From: Flammeovirgaceae bacterium UBA2371
Lineage (GTDB): Bacteria; Bacteroidota; Bacteroidia; Cytophagales; Cyclobacteriaceae
Direction: 5' to 3'
Assembly (NCBI GenBank): GCA_002345965.1
Contig: DDTF01000022.1
Span: forward strand, 2,091-66,090
DNA length: 64,000 bases
How positions within the stretch are numbered: the stretch's first letter is position 1; every line of letters starts with the position of its first letter. This document shows, one piece after another, positions 1 to 7,693 of the stretch. Position numbers and translations under genes: made by a program. The notes beneath the pieces were generated by a model. The model did not search any database. It worked only from the letters and a program-made list of their open reading frames with translations, and was not told the DNA's origin.

Positions 1-147
1 GGCCAGATCATGAGTGCTGCCGCTTTGTTAAAAACCAATCCAAATCCCACCGATGCGGACATTGATAATGCCATGAGCGCAGTTTTGTGCAGATGTGGCA
101 CCTACCCAAGAATCAGAAAAGCAATCAAGCAAGCTTCAAAATTGTAA
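1..147 (+). CDS. 2Fe-2S subunit of isoquinoline 1-oxidoreductase-like enzyme (3' end only)
   Basis: The window opens inside this gene; only the last 48 residues are present. They contain the VLCRCGTYPRIRKAI segment, the CxC motif of the second [2Fe-2S] cluster in the small iron-sulfur subunit of xanthine-oxidase-family aldehyde/isoquinoline oxidoreductases. The subunit passes electrons between the molybdenum cofactor site and an external acceptor. The stop codon lies 2 bases before the start of the large subunit, so the two are clearly co-transcribed. The N-terminal plant-type ferredoxin domain lies outside the window, so completeness cannot be judged. Confidence 0.9.
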   Translation, partial: GQIMSAAALLKTNPNPTDADIDNAMSAVLCRCGTYPRIRKAIKQASKL

Positions 148-149
148 TC

Positions 150-2285
150 ATGGAAAAGATAAGCAGGCGAAAATTTATTCAATTGTCATCCGCTGCTGGA
201 GCTTTCCTTGCAGTAGGATGCCTACCAGGTGTATCAGGCAATGAGCAAGTGACATCCACCCTTGCCTCAGATTTGTCCAGGGTAAGCTTAAACCAATTTA
301 TTGCCATCGGTACCGACAACAGTGTACTGCTTTATAATCACCGACCTGAAATGGGACAAGGTACCTATCAGTCCATCCCCATGATTCTAGCCGAAGAACT
401 GGAGGTAGACATCAATCAAATTATAATCAGGCAGTCTGCAGCTAACCGTGAGTTATTCGGAAGTCAAATGGTGGTGGGAAGCAGAAGTATCCAATCTGAA
501 TTTGACAAGTTAAGGTTGATGGGTGCGGCAGCGAGAGAACTACTGAAGCAAGCTGCTGCAAACAGGTGGAAATTAAGTATTGACCAGGTCACTGCATCGG
601 AAGGCAAAGTCACCAATCAATCCGGGGCATCTTTCAGTTATGGGGAACTGGTGGAAGACGCAGCTAAGTTAAATCCTTCTAATAATCCTCCCCTTAAGAA
701 ACGCAGTGAATTCAAAATCATAGGGAAGTCAATTGCAAGGAAAGACATCCCCATGAAAACAAATGGCGAAGCAATATTTGGCATTGATATTACTGTGCCA
801 GGCATGTTGTATGCTTGTATTGAACGATCTCCCCAATTTTTGGGTGAAATCAAATCCTTTAATGAAGCTGAAGTTTTAAAATTGAATGGTGTACGTCATG
901 TTTTCAAAACATCACGTAACGTATATGGCAATACCCGGGAAGGCGTAGCCGTACTTGCTGATAGTTATTGGAATGCCGTGCAGGCAAGAAAAGCGCTGAA
1001 GATAGAATGGGATACCAAAGGGTTGGAAAAAGTGAATAATGCTTCTATTCTCAAGGATTCCTATGAAGCAGCTAAAAAAGATGGCGAAGAGTTATTTGGT
1101 AAAGGTGATGTTAAAAAAGCCTTTGGCAATTCTAAAAACATTATTGAGGCTTCGTATGAAATGCCCTATCAGGCCCATGTGCCCATGGAGCCCATGAATG
1201 CTATTGTTTCCATCAAAGAAAATGGAGCTGAGTTTTGGGGATCGACACAAAATCCAAATGGCATCCGCTCTTTCCTGGCTAAGACATACAACTTTCCTGA
1301 AGAGGCCGTTAAGATCAACTATACTTTCATGGGTGGTGGCTTTGGTCGCAGATCCATGACTGATGTAGCAGAAGAAGCAGCAGATCTTTCCAAAAAATCG
1401 GGTGCTCCTGTCAAAGTAATCTGGACGAGAGAAGATGATCAAACTCAGGGACCTTTTAGGGCCTGTAGCGTAAATATTTGCCGCGGGATATTAAACGCCA
1501 ATGGGAAAGTAATGGCTCTCGAGCACAAAGTGGTCGCACAGGAAATTCAAAACCAAACAGGGCCAGACATGAAAGCCGGCCGTCAGTTAATGGGTGGAAT
1601 CAACACTGATTTCTTGATCCCTGATTTCTCTGTGAAAGGTGTGCTTATAAAAAGACATATACCTATCTCCTATTGGAGGTCCGTTTATCATTCTACCAAC
1701 CCCTTCGCCCACGAATGTTTCATAGACGAGCTGGCACGTAAAGCCAACCAGGATCCTATTGAATTCAGGTTGAATATGCTGGACCATCCCAGGTATAGGC
1801 GCGTATTAGAGGATGTAGCCGTGCGCACCAATTGGAAATCTCCAAAAAAACCCGGAACAGGCAGAGGTGTAGCCGCAGTTGAGAGGTCGGGGGCCTACTT
1901 TGCGATGGTGGTAGAAGTGGAAAGAAAAAATGGTCAGATTGTTCCAACCAAAATTACCACTTCCATTGACCTTGGCATTTGTATCAATCCAGATACTGTA
2001 AAAGCTCAGGCAGAAGGATCCATTGTGATGGGACTTGGCGCTGTTTATTCAGGCTTGAATGTACAAAACGGTGCAATGGTAGAACAGAATTTCCACACCT
2101 ACCCTTTGCTAAAGATCAATCAATGTCCGGAGATTGAAACATACATTTTGGACAGTGATGCAGCGCCAGATGGTGCCGGTGAAGCAGGGTTACCTACTGT
2201 TGCGCCTGCATTGGCCAATGCCTTATTCGACCTCACCGGAAAAAGGATCAGGAAACTTCCAATAGATATGAAGAAAATGGTGTAG
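150..2285 (+). CDS. Molybdopterin-binding large subunit, isoquinoline 1-oxidoreductase (IorB-like) family
   Basis: A 711-residue xanthine-oxidase-family large subunit that binds the molybdenum cofactor and hydroxylates an aldehyde or N-heterocyclic substrate; the substrate cannot be told from sequence. I start at the ATG at 150, 2 bases after the iron-sulfur subunit, because it gives a twin-arginine signal (SRRKFIQ at residues 5-11, then a hydrophobic stretch), which suggests Tat export to the periplasm. An in-frame upstream start at 87 would overlap the small subunit. Visible motifs are EMGQGTYQ near residue 85 and MGGGFGRRS near residue 395, both typical of the cofactor-binding domains, and GEAGLP near the C-terminus. 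The usual third partner, a membrane cytochrome c, is not seen downstream. Confidence 0.92.
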   Translation: MEKISRRKFIQLSSAAGAFLAVGCLPGVSGNEQVTSTLASDLSRVSLNQFIAIGTDNSVLLYNHRPEMGQGTYQSIPMILAEELEVDINQIIIRQSAANRELFGSQMVVGSRSIQSEFDKLRLMGAAARELLKQAAANRWKLSIDQVTASEGKVTNQSGASFSYGELVEDAAKLNPSNNPPLKKRSEFKIIGKSIARKDIPMKTNGEAIFGIDITVPGMLYACIERSPQFLGEIKSFNEAEVLKLNGVRHVFKTSRNVYGNTREGVAVLADSYWNAVQARKALKIEWDTKGLEKVNNASILKDSYEAAKKDGEELFGKGDVKKAFGNSKNIIEASYEMPYQAHVPMEPMNAIVSIKENGAEFWGSTQNPNGIRSFLAKTYNFPEEAVKINYTFMGGGFGRRSMTDVAEEAADLSKKSGAPVKVIWTREDDQTQGPFRACSVNICRGILNANGKVMALEHKVVAQEIQNQTGPDMKAGRQLMGGINTDFLIPDFSVKGVLIKRHIPISYWRSVYHSTNPFAHECFIDELARKANQDPIEFRLNMLDHPRYRRVLEDVAVRTNWKSPKKPGTGRGVAAVERSGAYFAMVVEVERKNGQIVPTKITTSIDLGICINPDTVKAQAEGSIVMGLGAVYSGLNVQNGAMVEQNFHTYPLLKINQCPEIETYILDSDAAPDGAGEAGLPTVAPALANALFDLTGKRIRKLPIDMKKMV

Positions 2286-2321
2286 CCTATTTGCAAATCC
2301 GTCCTTGTTCTATGTAATCGC

Positions 2322-4679
2322 TTACTGATCTCTTAAGCACTTTACCGGGTTGACAGATGCTGCTTTGATGGCTTGTGAAGCTACTGTAAGCCATGCCGTC
2401 AATAGTGCAAGCAAGCCTGCCAGGGCAAAATATACCAGCTGCAATTCAATGTGAAAAGCAAACCGCTGAAGCCACTGGTCCAACAACCAATAACTGATAG
2501 GCAAAGCAATGAGTATTGAAATCAGTACCATTTTGGTAAAATCTCCAGAAAGGAGCATTACGATATTGGTGGACGAAGACCCCATTACTTTTCTGATTCC
2601 TATTTCTTTAATTCTGCGCTCTGCTGTAAAAGTGGCCAGACCAAACAAGCCTAAACATGAAATCAGGATGGCCATGGTGGCAAAATAAAATGAAAGTGTT
2701 GCTACCTTTTGTTCTGCTGCATATTGTTTGGCGTATTCCTGATCCTGAAACTGATACTCAAAGGTAAAGCCGGGATTATATTGATTATAAAATTTTCCTA
2801 ATGCTTCCAATGTCTCTTTCTCTTTGCCTGCCTCGAGGCGCACCATAATGTTCCAAGTGTTGCGCGGGTTCAATCGAAAGAATAAGGGATTCACTACATC
2901 GTGAAGCGATTGAAAATGGAAATCTTTAACAACTCCAATGATTTCCATATCATACCTTCCCCATAGTTTGATGGTTTTGCCTACCGGATTATCTAAATTC
3001 ATCACGCGTATGGCTGCTTCATTAAATATTATTTTAGAAGAGTCAGCGCCAAAAGCTTCTGAAAAGGCTCTCCCCTCTTTCATCTCTACTCCCAAAGTTT
3101 CTATCAAGCCGTAGTTGCTGGCAATGTTTTCAAACAGAATTTCATCTTCAGGATTTTTTCCATCCCAATTAAGTCCACTGGTATTGTTGTCGCGACCTAT
3201 TAAATTATGTCCGATACTTGAGGCATTAACAACCCCAGGTATTCTTCGTACCTCCTGTAAAAATGTCTCCTTGTTTTTTTCCACCAGTCCTTCCGTGGGG
3301 AACTTAATCAGGTGGTCCTTTTGATATCCCAAATTTTGCGTTTGAACAAACTCTATTTGTTTGTACACTACAAGCACAGACACAATCAGGATCACTGATA
3401 GAGAAAATTGGAATACCACCAATCCTTTGCGCGCCCAAAGCTCTGCCCATGACCCCTTCATGATGCCTTTTAGCACAGCAGCTGGCTTAAATCCAGAAAT
3501 ATAAAGCGCGGGATAGCTGCCCGCCAGTAAACCTGTAAACAAGGTGATGCCTGCCAACCAAAGCACCAATTTCGGATTACTTAGATCCAGCACCATTTGT
3601 TTTTCCGTAATCAGGTTGAACTGAGGTAGCAACAACCATACGATTCCCAATGCTATGATTACTGAAAACAAGGTTAACAATACCGATTCGGTCAGGTATT
3701 GTATTATAATGGATTGGCGTGCGGCTCCTACTGACTTTTTGATCCCTACTTCTTTGGCCTTGCGCGAAGCCCTTGCGGTGGATAAATTCATGAAGTTGAT
3801 GCATGCGATAACCAGAATAAAAATGGCAATGATGGAGAACAACCGAACATACTCAATTCGACCTCCGGTTTGAATCCCATTTTCGAATCTGCCATGCAGG
3901 TACCGCTCTGAATATTTTTGCAGGAAAAGGGTAACATTCGAATCCTCGTTTTTACCCTTTATGAAATCTTTTATTTTATCTGAGAATGCCACAGGGTCGC
4001 TGCCTTCTTTCAATACAATAAAAGTAGCGGGGCCATTGTTTCCCCAACTTAATACCCATTCGTTATCATCCTTGAAATATTCGAAGGACAACACAAAATC
4101 AAATTTCACTGAAGACGTAGAAGGAATATTTTCAAATACACCTGTTATGTTAAAACTTTTATTGTGTTGAACTTCCACAGTTTTACCCACCGCATTTTCA
4201 TCAGTACCCAATAACCTTATGGCAAGGTCTCTCGATATTACTATAGACATCTTATCCTGTAAAACCTGCTCGGCACGTCCTTGTAAAAGGGGAAAAGAAA
4301 ACATCTGAAAATAATCTTTCCCCACATGATATCCCTTGGCTTTAATACTGTGTTCTTTAATCGATAAGGTGTAAGGTTCTATCCAGGTTGTAGTGGTTGC
4401 AAATTCTATTTCTGGCAACTCCTCTTTCATGGTCTCAGCCAGTATACCCGGAGTTGACGTGGTGGTCATCAGCTCATCGGCATACTTTTGATGTTCCATT
4501 ACTTCGTAAAGCCGGTCGTCCAATGCATGAAACTTGTTCATTTGCAACTCATTGCTTACCCAGAGATAAATGAACAGGGCGCTGGCCAAACCCACAGCAA
4601 GTCCAAATAAATTAATTAGAAAATAGCTCTGGTTGCGGACGAAATTCCGGTAAAATAGAATCAGACTGTGTTTTATCAT
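2322..4679 (-). CDS. ABC transporter permease, MacB/FtsX type
   Basis: A 785-residue protein with the layout of the long Bacteroidota MacB-like permeases: an N-terminal membrane helix (about residues 20-42), a periplasmic MacB-type core domain, a first FtsX block of three helices (about 265-420), a second periplasmic domain, and a last FtsX block (about 655-770) preceded by RRIKEIGIRKVMG, the conserved loop of this family. The start at 4679 (MIKHSLILFYRNFVRNQ) fits family starts; an in-frame start 17 codons upstream adds a poorly conserved leader. No ABC ATPase gene is adjacent. Such orphan permeases are thought to act in mechanotransmission, lipoprotein release or peptide export; the substrate is unknown. 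Confidence 0.88.
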   Translation of the reverse strand: MIKHSLILFYRNFVRNQSYFLINLFGLAVGLASALFIYLWVSNELQMNKFHALDDRLYEVMEHQKYADELMTTTSTPGILAETMKEELPEIEFATTTTWIEPYTLSIKEHSIKAKGYHVGKDYFQMFSFPLLQGRAEQVLQDKMSIVISRDLAIRLLGTDENAVGKTVEVQHNKSFNITGVFENIPSTSSVKFDFVLSFEYFKDDNEWVLSWGNNGPATFIVLKEGSDPVAFSDKIKDFIKGKNEDSNVTLFLQKYSERYLHGRFENGIQTGGRIEYVRLFSIIAIFILVIACINFMNLSTARASRKAKEVGIKKSVGAARQSIIIQYLTESVLLTLFSVIIALGIVWLLLPQFNLITEKQMVLDLSNPKLVLWLAGITLFTGLLAGSYPALYISGFKPAAVLKGIMKGSWAELWARKGLVVFQFSLSVILIVSVLVVYKQIEFVQTQNLGYQKDHLIKFPTEGLVEKNKETFLQEVRRIPGVVNASSIGHNLIGRDNNTSGLNWDGKNPEDEILFENIASNYGLIETLGVEMKEGRAFSEAFGADSSKIIFNEAAIRVMNLDNPVGKTIKLWGRYDMEIIGVVKDFHFQSLHDVVNPLFFRLNPRNTWNIMVRLEAGKEKETLEALGKFYNQYNPGFTFEYQFQDQEYAKQYAAEQKVATLSFYFATMAILISCLGLFGLATFTAERRIKEIGIRKVMGSSSTNIVMLLSGDFTKMVLISILIALPISYWLLDQWLQRFAFHIELQLVYFALAGLLALLTAWLTVASQAIKAASVNPVKCLRDQ

Positions 4680-4838
4680 AGGTGGATAATAATTGCCAAC
4701 AAAGACCCTGTATTTTGTCAGAGGTTGCATCTAAAACTCAAACTCCGACTATGGTAAGTAGTACTTTCGGAAATACAGAAGGTTACAAAATGTTGCATTA
4801 AAAAGATGCACGAATTTCAGAATTCGTAGCTTTACTTA

Positions 4839-5225
4839 ATGGCCATTACCATCAAGCGCATTACCCAAAAGCCAATTTTTCAGGCGCTGATTTTTTTTAT
4901 CCTAACTACTCCTTTTGTTCTTGTATTATCACCTACTGATGCGGATGAGGCCTGGTTGATCGCTGGTTATTGCTTCTATGGATTTTTGCTTATTAATACC
5001 GTGGTATTGTGGTTTGTTGATGAAGCCTGGCGCTACTTTTTTCATTCAGTGACTTTTGCCTTCATCTATGTTATTTTGATCAGTTTCTTAATGCCTATCC
5101 TGATCTTAAAGATGGACCTTCGTGGAAGTGGCGAAAGCGCAATGGTCTTTCTATTCATCATATACCATCCTGCAGCATTATTAGTGGTGATGCTGGCAAG
5201 ATGGATTCATTACAAAATGAGTTAA
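4839..5225 (+). CDS. Small integral membrane protein, unknown function
   Basis: A 128-residue protein with about four predicted membrane helices (residues 13-32, 40-60, 68-92, 102-122) and charged ends. I do not recognise a family. It is divergent from the upstream ABC permease and converges on the DUF3088 gene, whose end is only 8 bases away. The coding call rests on an open frame rich in hydrophobic segments and a start right after an AT-rich intergenic stretch. Confidence 0.6.
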   Translation: MAITIKRITQKPIFQALIFFILTTPFVLVLSPTDADEAWLIAGYCFYGFLLINTVVLWFVDEAWRYFFHSVTFAFIYVILISFLMPILILKMDLRGSGESAMVFLFIIYHPAALLVVMLARWIHYKMS

Positions 5226-5233
5226 AGACCAGA

Positions 5234-5587
5234 TCAGGGATGGGGTAAACCCACTTGAAACTTTTTGGCCAGGTATTGAATAATTGCGGCCGGAGTATTC
5301 ATGAACAAATAAGGATGGGCAGATTTGAAATGATCGGCATTATCTGAATTGTCTTTTTTCTCCATTACCAGCACTGGACAACCTTGGTTTTGCTCACCGA
5401 TCAAATCCACTATGACTTGCCGTGGTTTGGAAAATTGAACATAGATAATTTCCAGTTGTGCCCTCACTTCAGGATAGTAGGATAAGAAGCCTTCGATCAG
5501 CGCACAGTCGGGACAAAAGTACAATTGACCAGAATTATCCACCGCAGTATCTGCAAAGTTGGGATGGAGAAGAAAAAGTTTTATCAT
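5234..5587 (-). CDS. DUF3088-like thioredoxin-fold protein
   Basis: A 117-residue protein that I recognise as DUF3088-like: an opening strand (IKLFLLHPNF), a YFCPDCALIEG segment with a CxxC-type pair, then PRQVIVDLIGEQNQGCPVLV, which mirrors the cis-proline side of a thioredoxin fold. The CPDC pair suggests a redox or metal-linked role, but no activity is established for the family as far as I know. It is last in a minus-strand series that starts with the TonB receptor at 10120 and lies 43 bases after the acetyltransferase. Confidence 0.7.
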   Translation of the reverse strand: MIKLFLLHPNFADTAVDNSGQLYFCPDCALIEGFLSYYPEVRAQLEIIYVQFSKPRQVIVDLIGEQNQGCPVLVMEKKDNSDNADHFKSAHPYLFMNTPAAIIQYLAKKFQVGLPHP

Positions 5588-5630
5588 ACTGCTAATATTT
5601 TGTTATGCCCTCACAAGCTAATATTTGTTG

Positions 5631-6227
5631 TTATTTGTATTGTTCCATACCATAGATTAAGGAACGTTTTACCCCAGTCCATTCCTGATTGGTAATTGAA
5701 AATACGACCGTGTCTCTGAAACTACCATCGGGGTTGATCTGGTGATTTCTTAAAATTCCATCTTGTTTGGCTCCCAGCTTCGCAATGGCCGTGCGCGATG
5801 GCTGATTGAACCAATTGGTTCGGAACTCTACTGCTATACAATTCAAAACTTCGAAGGCGTATTGCAACAATAAATATTTACATTCCCGATTCACGCCTGT
5901 TCTTTGATAATGCCTCGCATAATAGGTATAGCCTATTTCTAATCTCCGATGTTCGGGAGCAGCATTGCAATAGCGTGTAGCGCCAATAATGTCACCGGAG
6001 TTTTTATTTATCACTACAAATGGCAAACCTTTGCCATTGTTTTTTTCATCAAGTGCTTTTTGGATATATTGATCAATACTTGCTGCTGAGGGAACTGAAG
6101 TGTACCACAATTCCCAAAGTTTCCCGTCTGAGGATGCATTTAACAGCCCCTCTTTATCGGCTGTAGTCATTGGTCGCAGCTTTACCAGCTTACCATCCAA
6201 TTCAACATCCTTTAGCCATTCTTGCAT
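5631..6227 (-). CDS. GNAT N-acetyltransferase, RimJ/RimL type
   Basis: A 198-residue single-domain GNAT enzyme. The N-terminal part (LDGKLVKLRPMTTADKEGL) and the middle part (GATRYCNAAPEHRRLEIGYTY) follow the ribosomal-protein-serine acetyltransferase subgroup, including the conserved EIGYT strand. It transfers an acetyl group from acetyl-CoA to an amine; the substrate is unknown. The usual Q/RxxGxG/A acetyl-CoA loop is less regular here (YQRTGVNRECK). It follows a second GNAT gene with 61 bases between them. Confidence 0.85.
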   Translation of the reverse strand: MQEWLKDVELDGKLVKLRPMTTADKEGLLNASSDGKLWELWYTSVPSAASIDQYIQKALDEKNNGKGLPFVVINKNSGDIIGATRYCNAAPEHRRLEIGYTYYARHYQRTGVNRECKYLLLQYAFEVLNCIAVEFRTNWFNQPSRTAIAKLGAKQDGILRNHQINPDGSFRDTVVFSITNQEWTGVKRSLIYGMEQYK

Positions 6228-6288
6228 TTCGATTTAATTAATTGCTTTATTAAACTGATAATTAAACATTCAACTCATTCAAGGGCCT

Positions 6289-7137
6289 TTACCATTGCCT
6301 GATCATTTCGAACTGTTTTCCCTTTAGTGGAATTCCCAATGATTCAAGAAAACGTAAAATAGACAAACAGGTTGTTTCTGTATTGATAAATTTAACCATC
6401 TGCTTTTGGCTCCAGGGCAGTAATTCTTTGATCAGGGTTGTGCCTATTCCACTCCTTCGATGTGCCCTGGCTACGGCCAATTGGGTAAAGTCACCTGAGG
6501 CCCCATCAAAAATACAATACCCCAATAGTTCATTGTCTTGGTAGGCCCCTATCATTTTAAAATCCGATTCCCTTCTCGCTATGGCTTCAAAACTATTTTG
6601 CCATGAAGGTTGAAAATCCCAAAAGGAAGTCATCAATTTTTTATCGGATAATAGGATCGGTCTGATTTGAATATTGGAATTCAATTTAACTAGTTTTATT
6701 TGATCTGTTCGCTGCATAAAATAATTGAATTCTCTGCTCACCTGAAATCCTTGTTTTTGATAAACAGAAACAGCAGCGCTATTGTGTTGTAGTACTTCCA
6801 ACACATATTGTGAAATACCCGCAAGTTGCAACACAGGTACAGCATGTTCAAAAATGGCTGACGCCAAACCTTGTCCCCTGTATTCCTTCAATGTGCCGGT
6901 ACCTGTATCATAGGCAGTTGGCTTACCCCTGTATTCACCGATGCCATTGAATGTAAAAGACAGGAGTTTTTCATTCTCAAAAGCGCCAAAAGACAACTCG
7001 GGCACAAATCCTCTGCGGCTGAGCATCACATACAATTCTTCTTTGCTGAGTTGCATCTCATAATCTGCAAAGGCTTTACTAAATGCATCGAATAAGGAAT
7101 CGAAATGGATATGCTCCAGCGATCGAATTACAGTCAT
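6289..7137 (-). CDS. Double-domain GNAT acetyltransferase
   Basis: A 282-residue protein with two GNAT domains in tandem. Domain one (about residues 1-140) has the acetyl-CoA loop EYRGQGLA near residue 80; domain two (about 150-280) has AHRRSGIGTTL near residue 225. Both loops follow R/QxxGxG/A, so both may bind acetyl-CoA, although in many double GNATs only one is active. The acceptor is unknown. The gene lies 40 bases downstream of the GyrI-like gene and is probably co-transcribed with it. Confidence 0.85.
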   Translation of the reverse strand: MTVIRSLEHIHFDSLFDAFSKAFADYEMQLSKEELYVMLSRRGFVPELSFGAFENEKLLSFTFNGIGEYRGKPTAYDTGTGTLKEYRGQGLASAIFEHAVPVLQLAGISQYVLEVLQHNSAAVSVYQKQGFQVSREFNYFMQRTDQIKLVKLNSNIQIRPILLSDKKLMTSFWDFQPSWQNSFEAIARRESDFKMIGAYQDNELLGYCIFDGASGDFTQLAVARAHRRSGIGTTLIKELLPWSQKQMVKFINTETTCLSILRFLESLGIPLKGKQFEMIRQW

Positions 7138-7177
7138 ATTTTAGATAACTGATAGAATCATTTCACTTGAAAATACC

Positions 7178-7678
7178 TTATTTAGGCTTTATAGGAATCC
7201 AAATTTGTTCTTCAGATGCAGGGTCGTTGTTTTTATATTTTTCACCCAAAATTTCGAAATGGGGTCTGGTGTCCAGCAGGTAGTCTGAGTTGGGCAGCCA
7301 GTTGGTAAAAATATACTGAAAGACGGTTGGGTCGTTACTCAAACCCTGATAATCAAAAACGGCATATAATCCGCCTGGTAATAAAAAAGTCTCCATACCT
7401 TCTGGTAGGTGGTCAAAATTGGCCACCTCCATTAATGCCCATTTTTCAAACTCATTGGTCAATTGGAAGTTGGAAAAATGCGTTGATGAATACACCTGTA
7501 AAGAATACAGGTCAGCGGTTAGCGGATCAGTAATTTCATTTCTTCTGGGCATCAATTTTCTCCACAACTCGCCTGTTCTATTATTGGCCAGACTCATGGT
7601 CAGGTGCATACCCACCAAACGCTTTAGTTCAATTTCTATAATTTTTGGAGTCATTACTTTTGGAACTAGGGGTGTCAT
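7178..7678 (-). CDS. GyrI-like / AraC effector-binding-domain protein
   Basis: A 166-residue stand-alone GyrI-like small-molecule-binding domain. The opening strand (IIEIELKRLVGMHLTMSLANN), the KWALMEVANFD segment, and the LPGGLYAVFDYQG and FTNWLPNS segments match the effector-binding fold found in AraC/MerR multidrug regulators and SbmC/GyrI. There is no helix-turn-helix, so it is not itself a DNA-binding regulator. It begins 15 bases after the TonB receptor ends. An alternative start 8 codons in (7654) is possible. Function: probably ligand binding; no target can be named. Confidence 0.8.
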   Translation of the reverse strand: MTPLVPKVMTPKIIEIELKRLVGMHLTMSLANNRTGELWRKLMPRRNEITDPLTADLYSLQVYSSTHFSNFQLTNEFEKWALMEVANFDHLPEGMETFLLPGGLYAVFDYQGLSNDPTVFQYIFTNWLPNSDYLLDTRPHFEILGEKYKNNDPASEEQIWIPIKPK

Positions 7679-7693
7679 AGGCCAATATGCGCA

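Noticed and set aside
4827..4834. Bacteroidota -7 box (TAGCTTTA) before the small membrane gene at 4839
   Set aside because: One mismatch, no -33 partner at the right spacing, and it would start transcription beyond the ATG.
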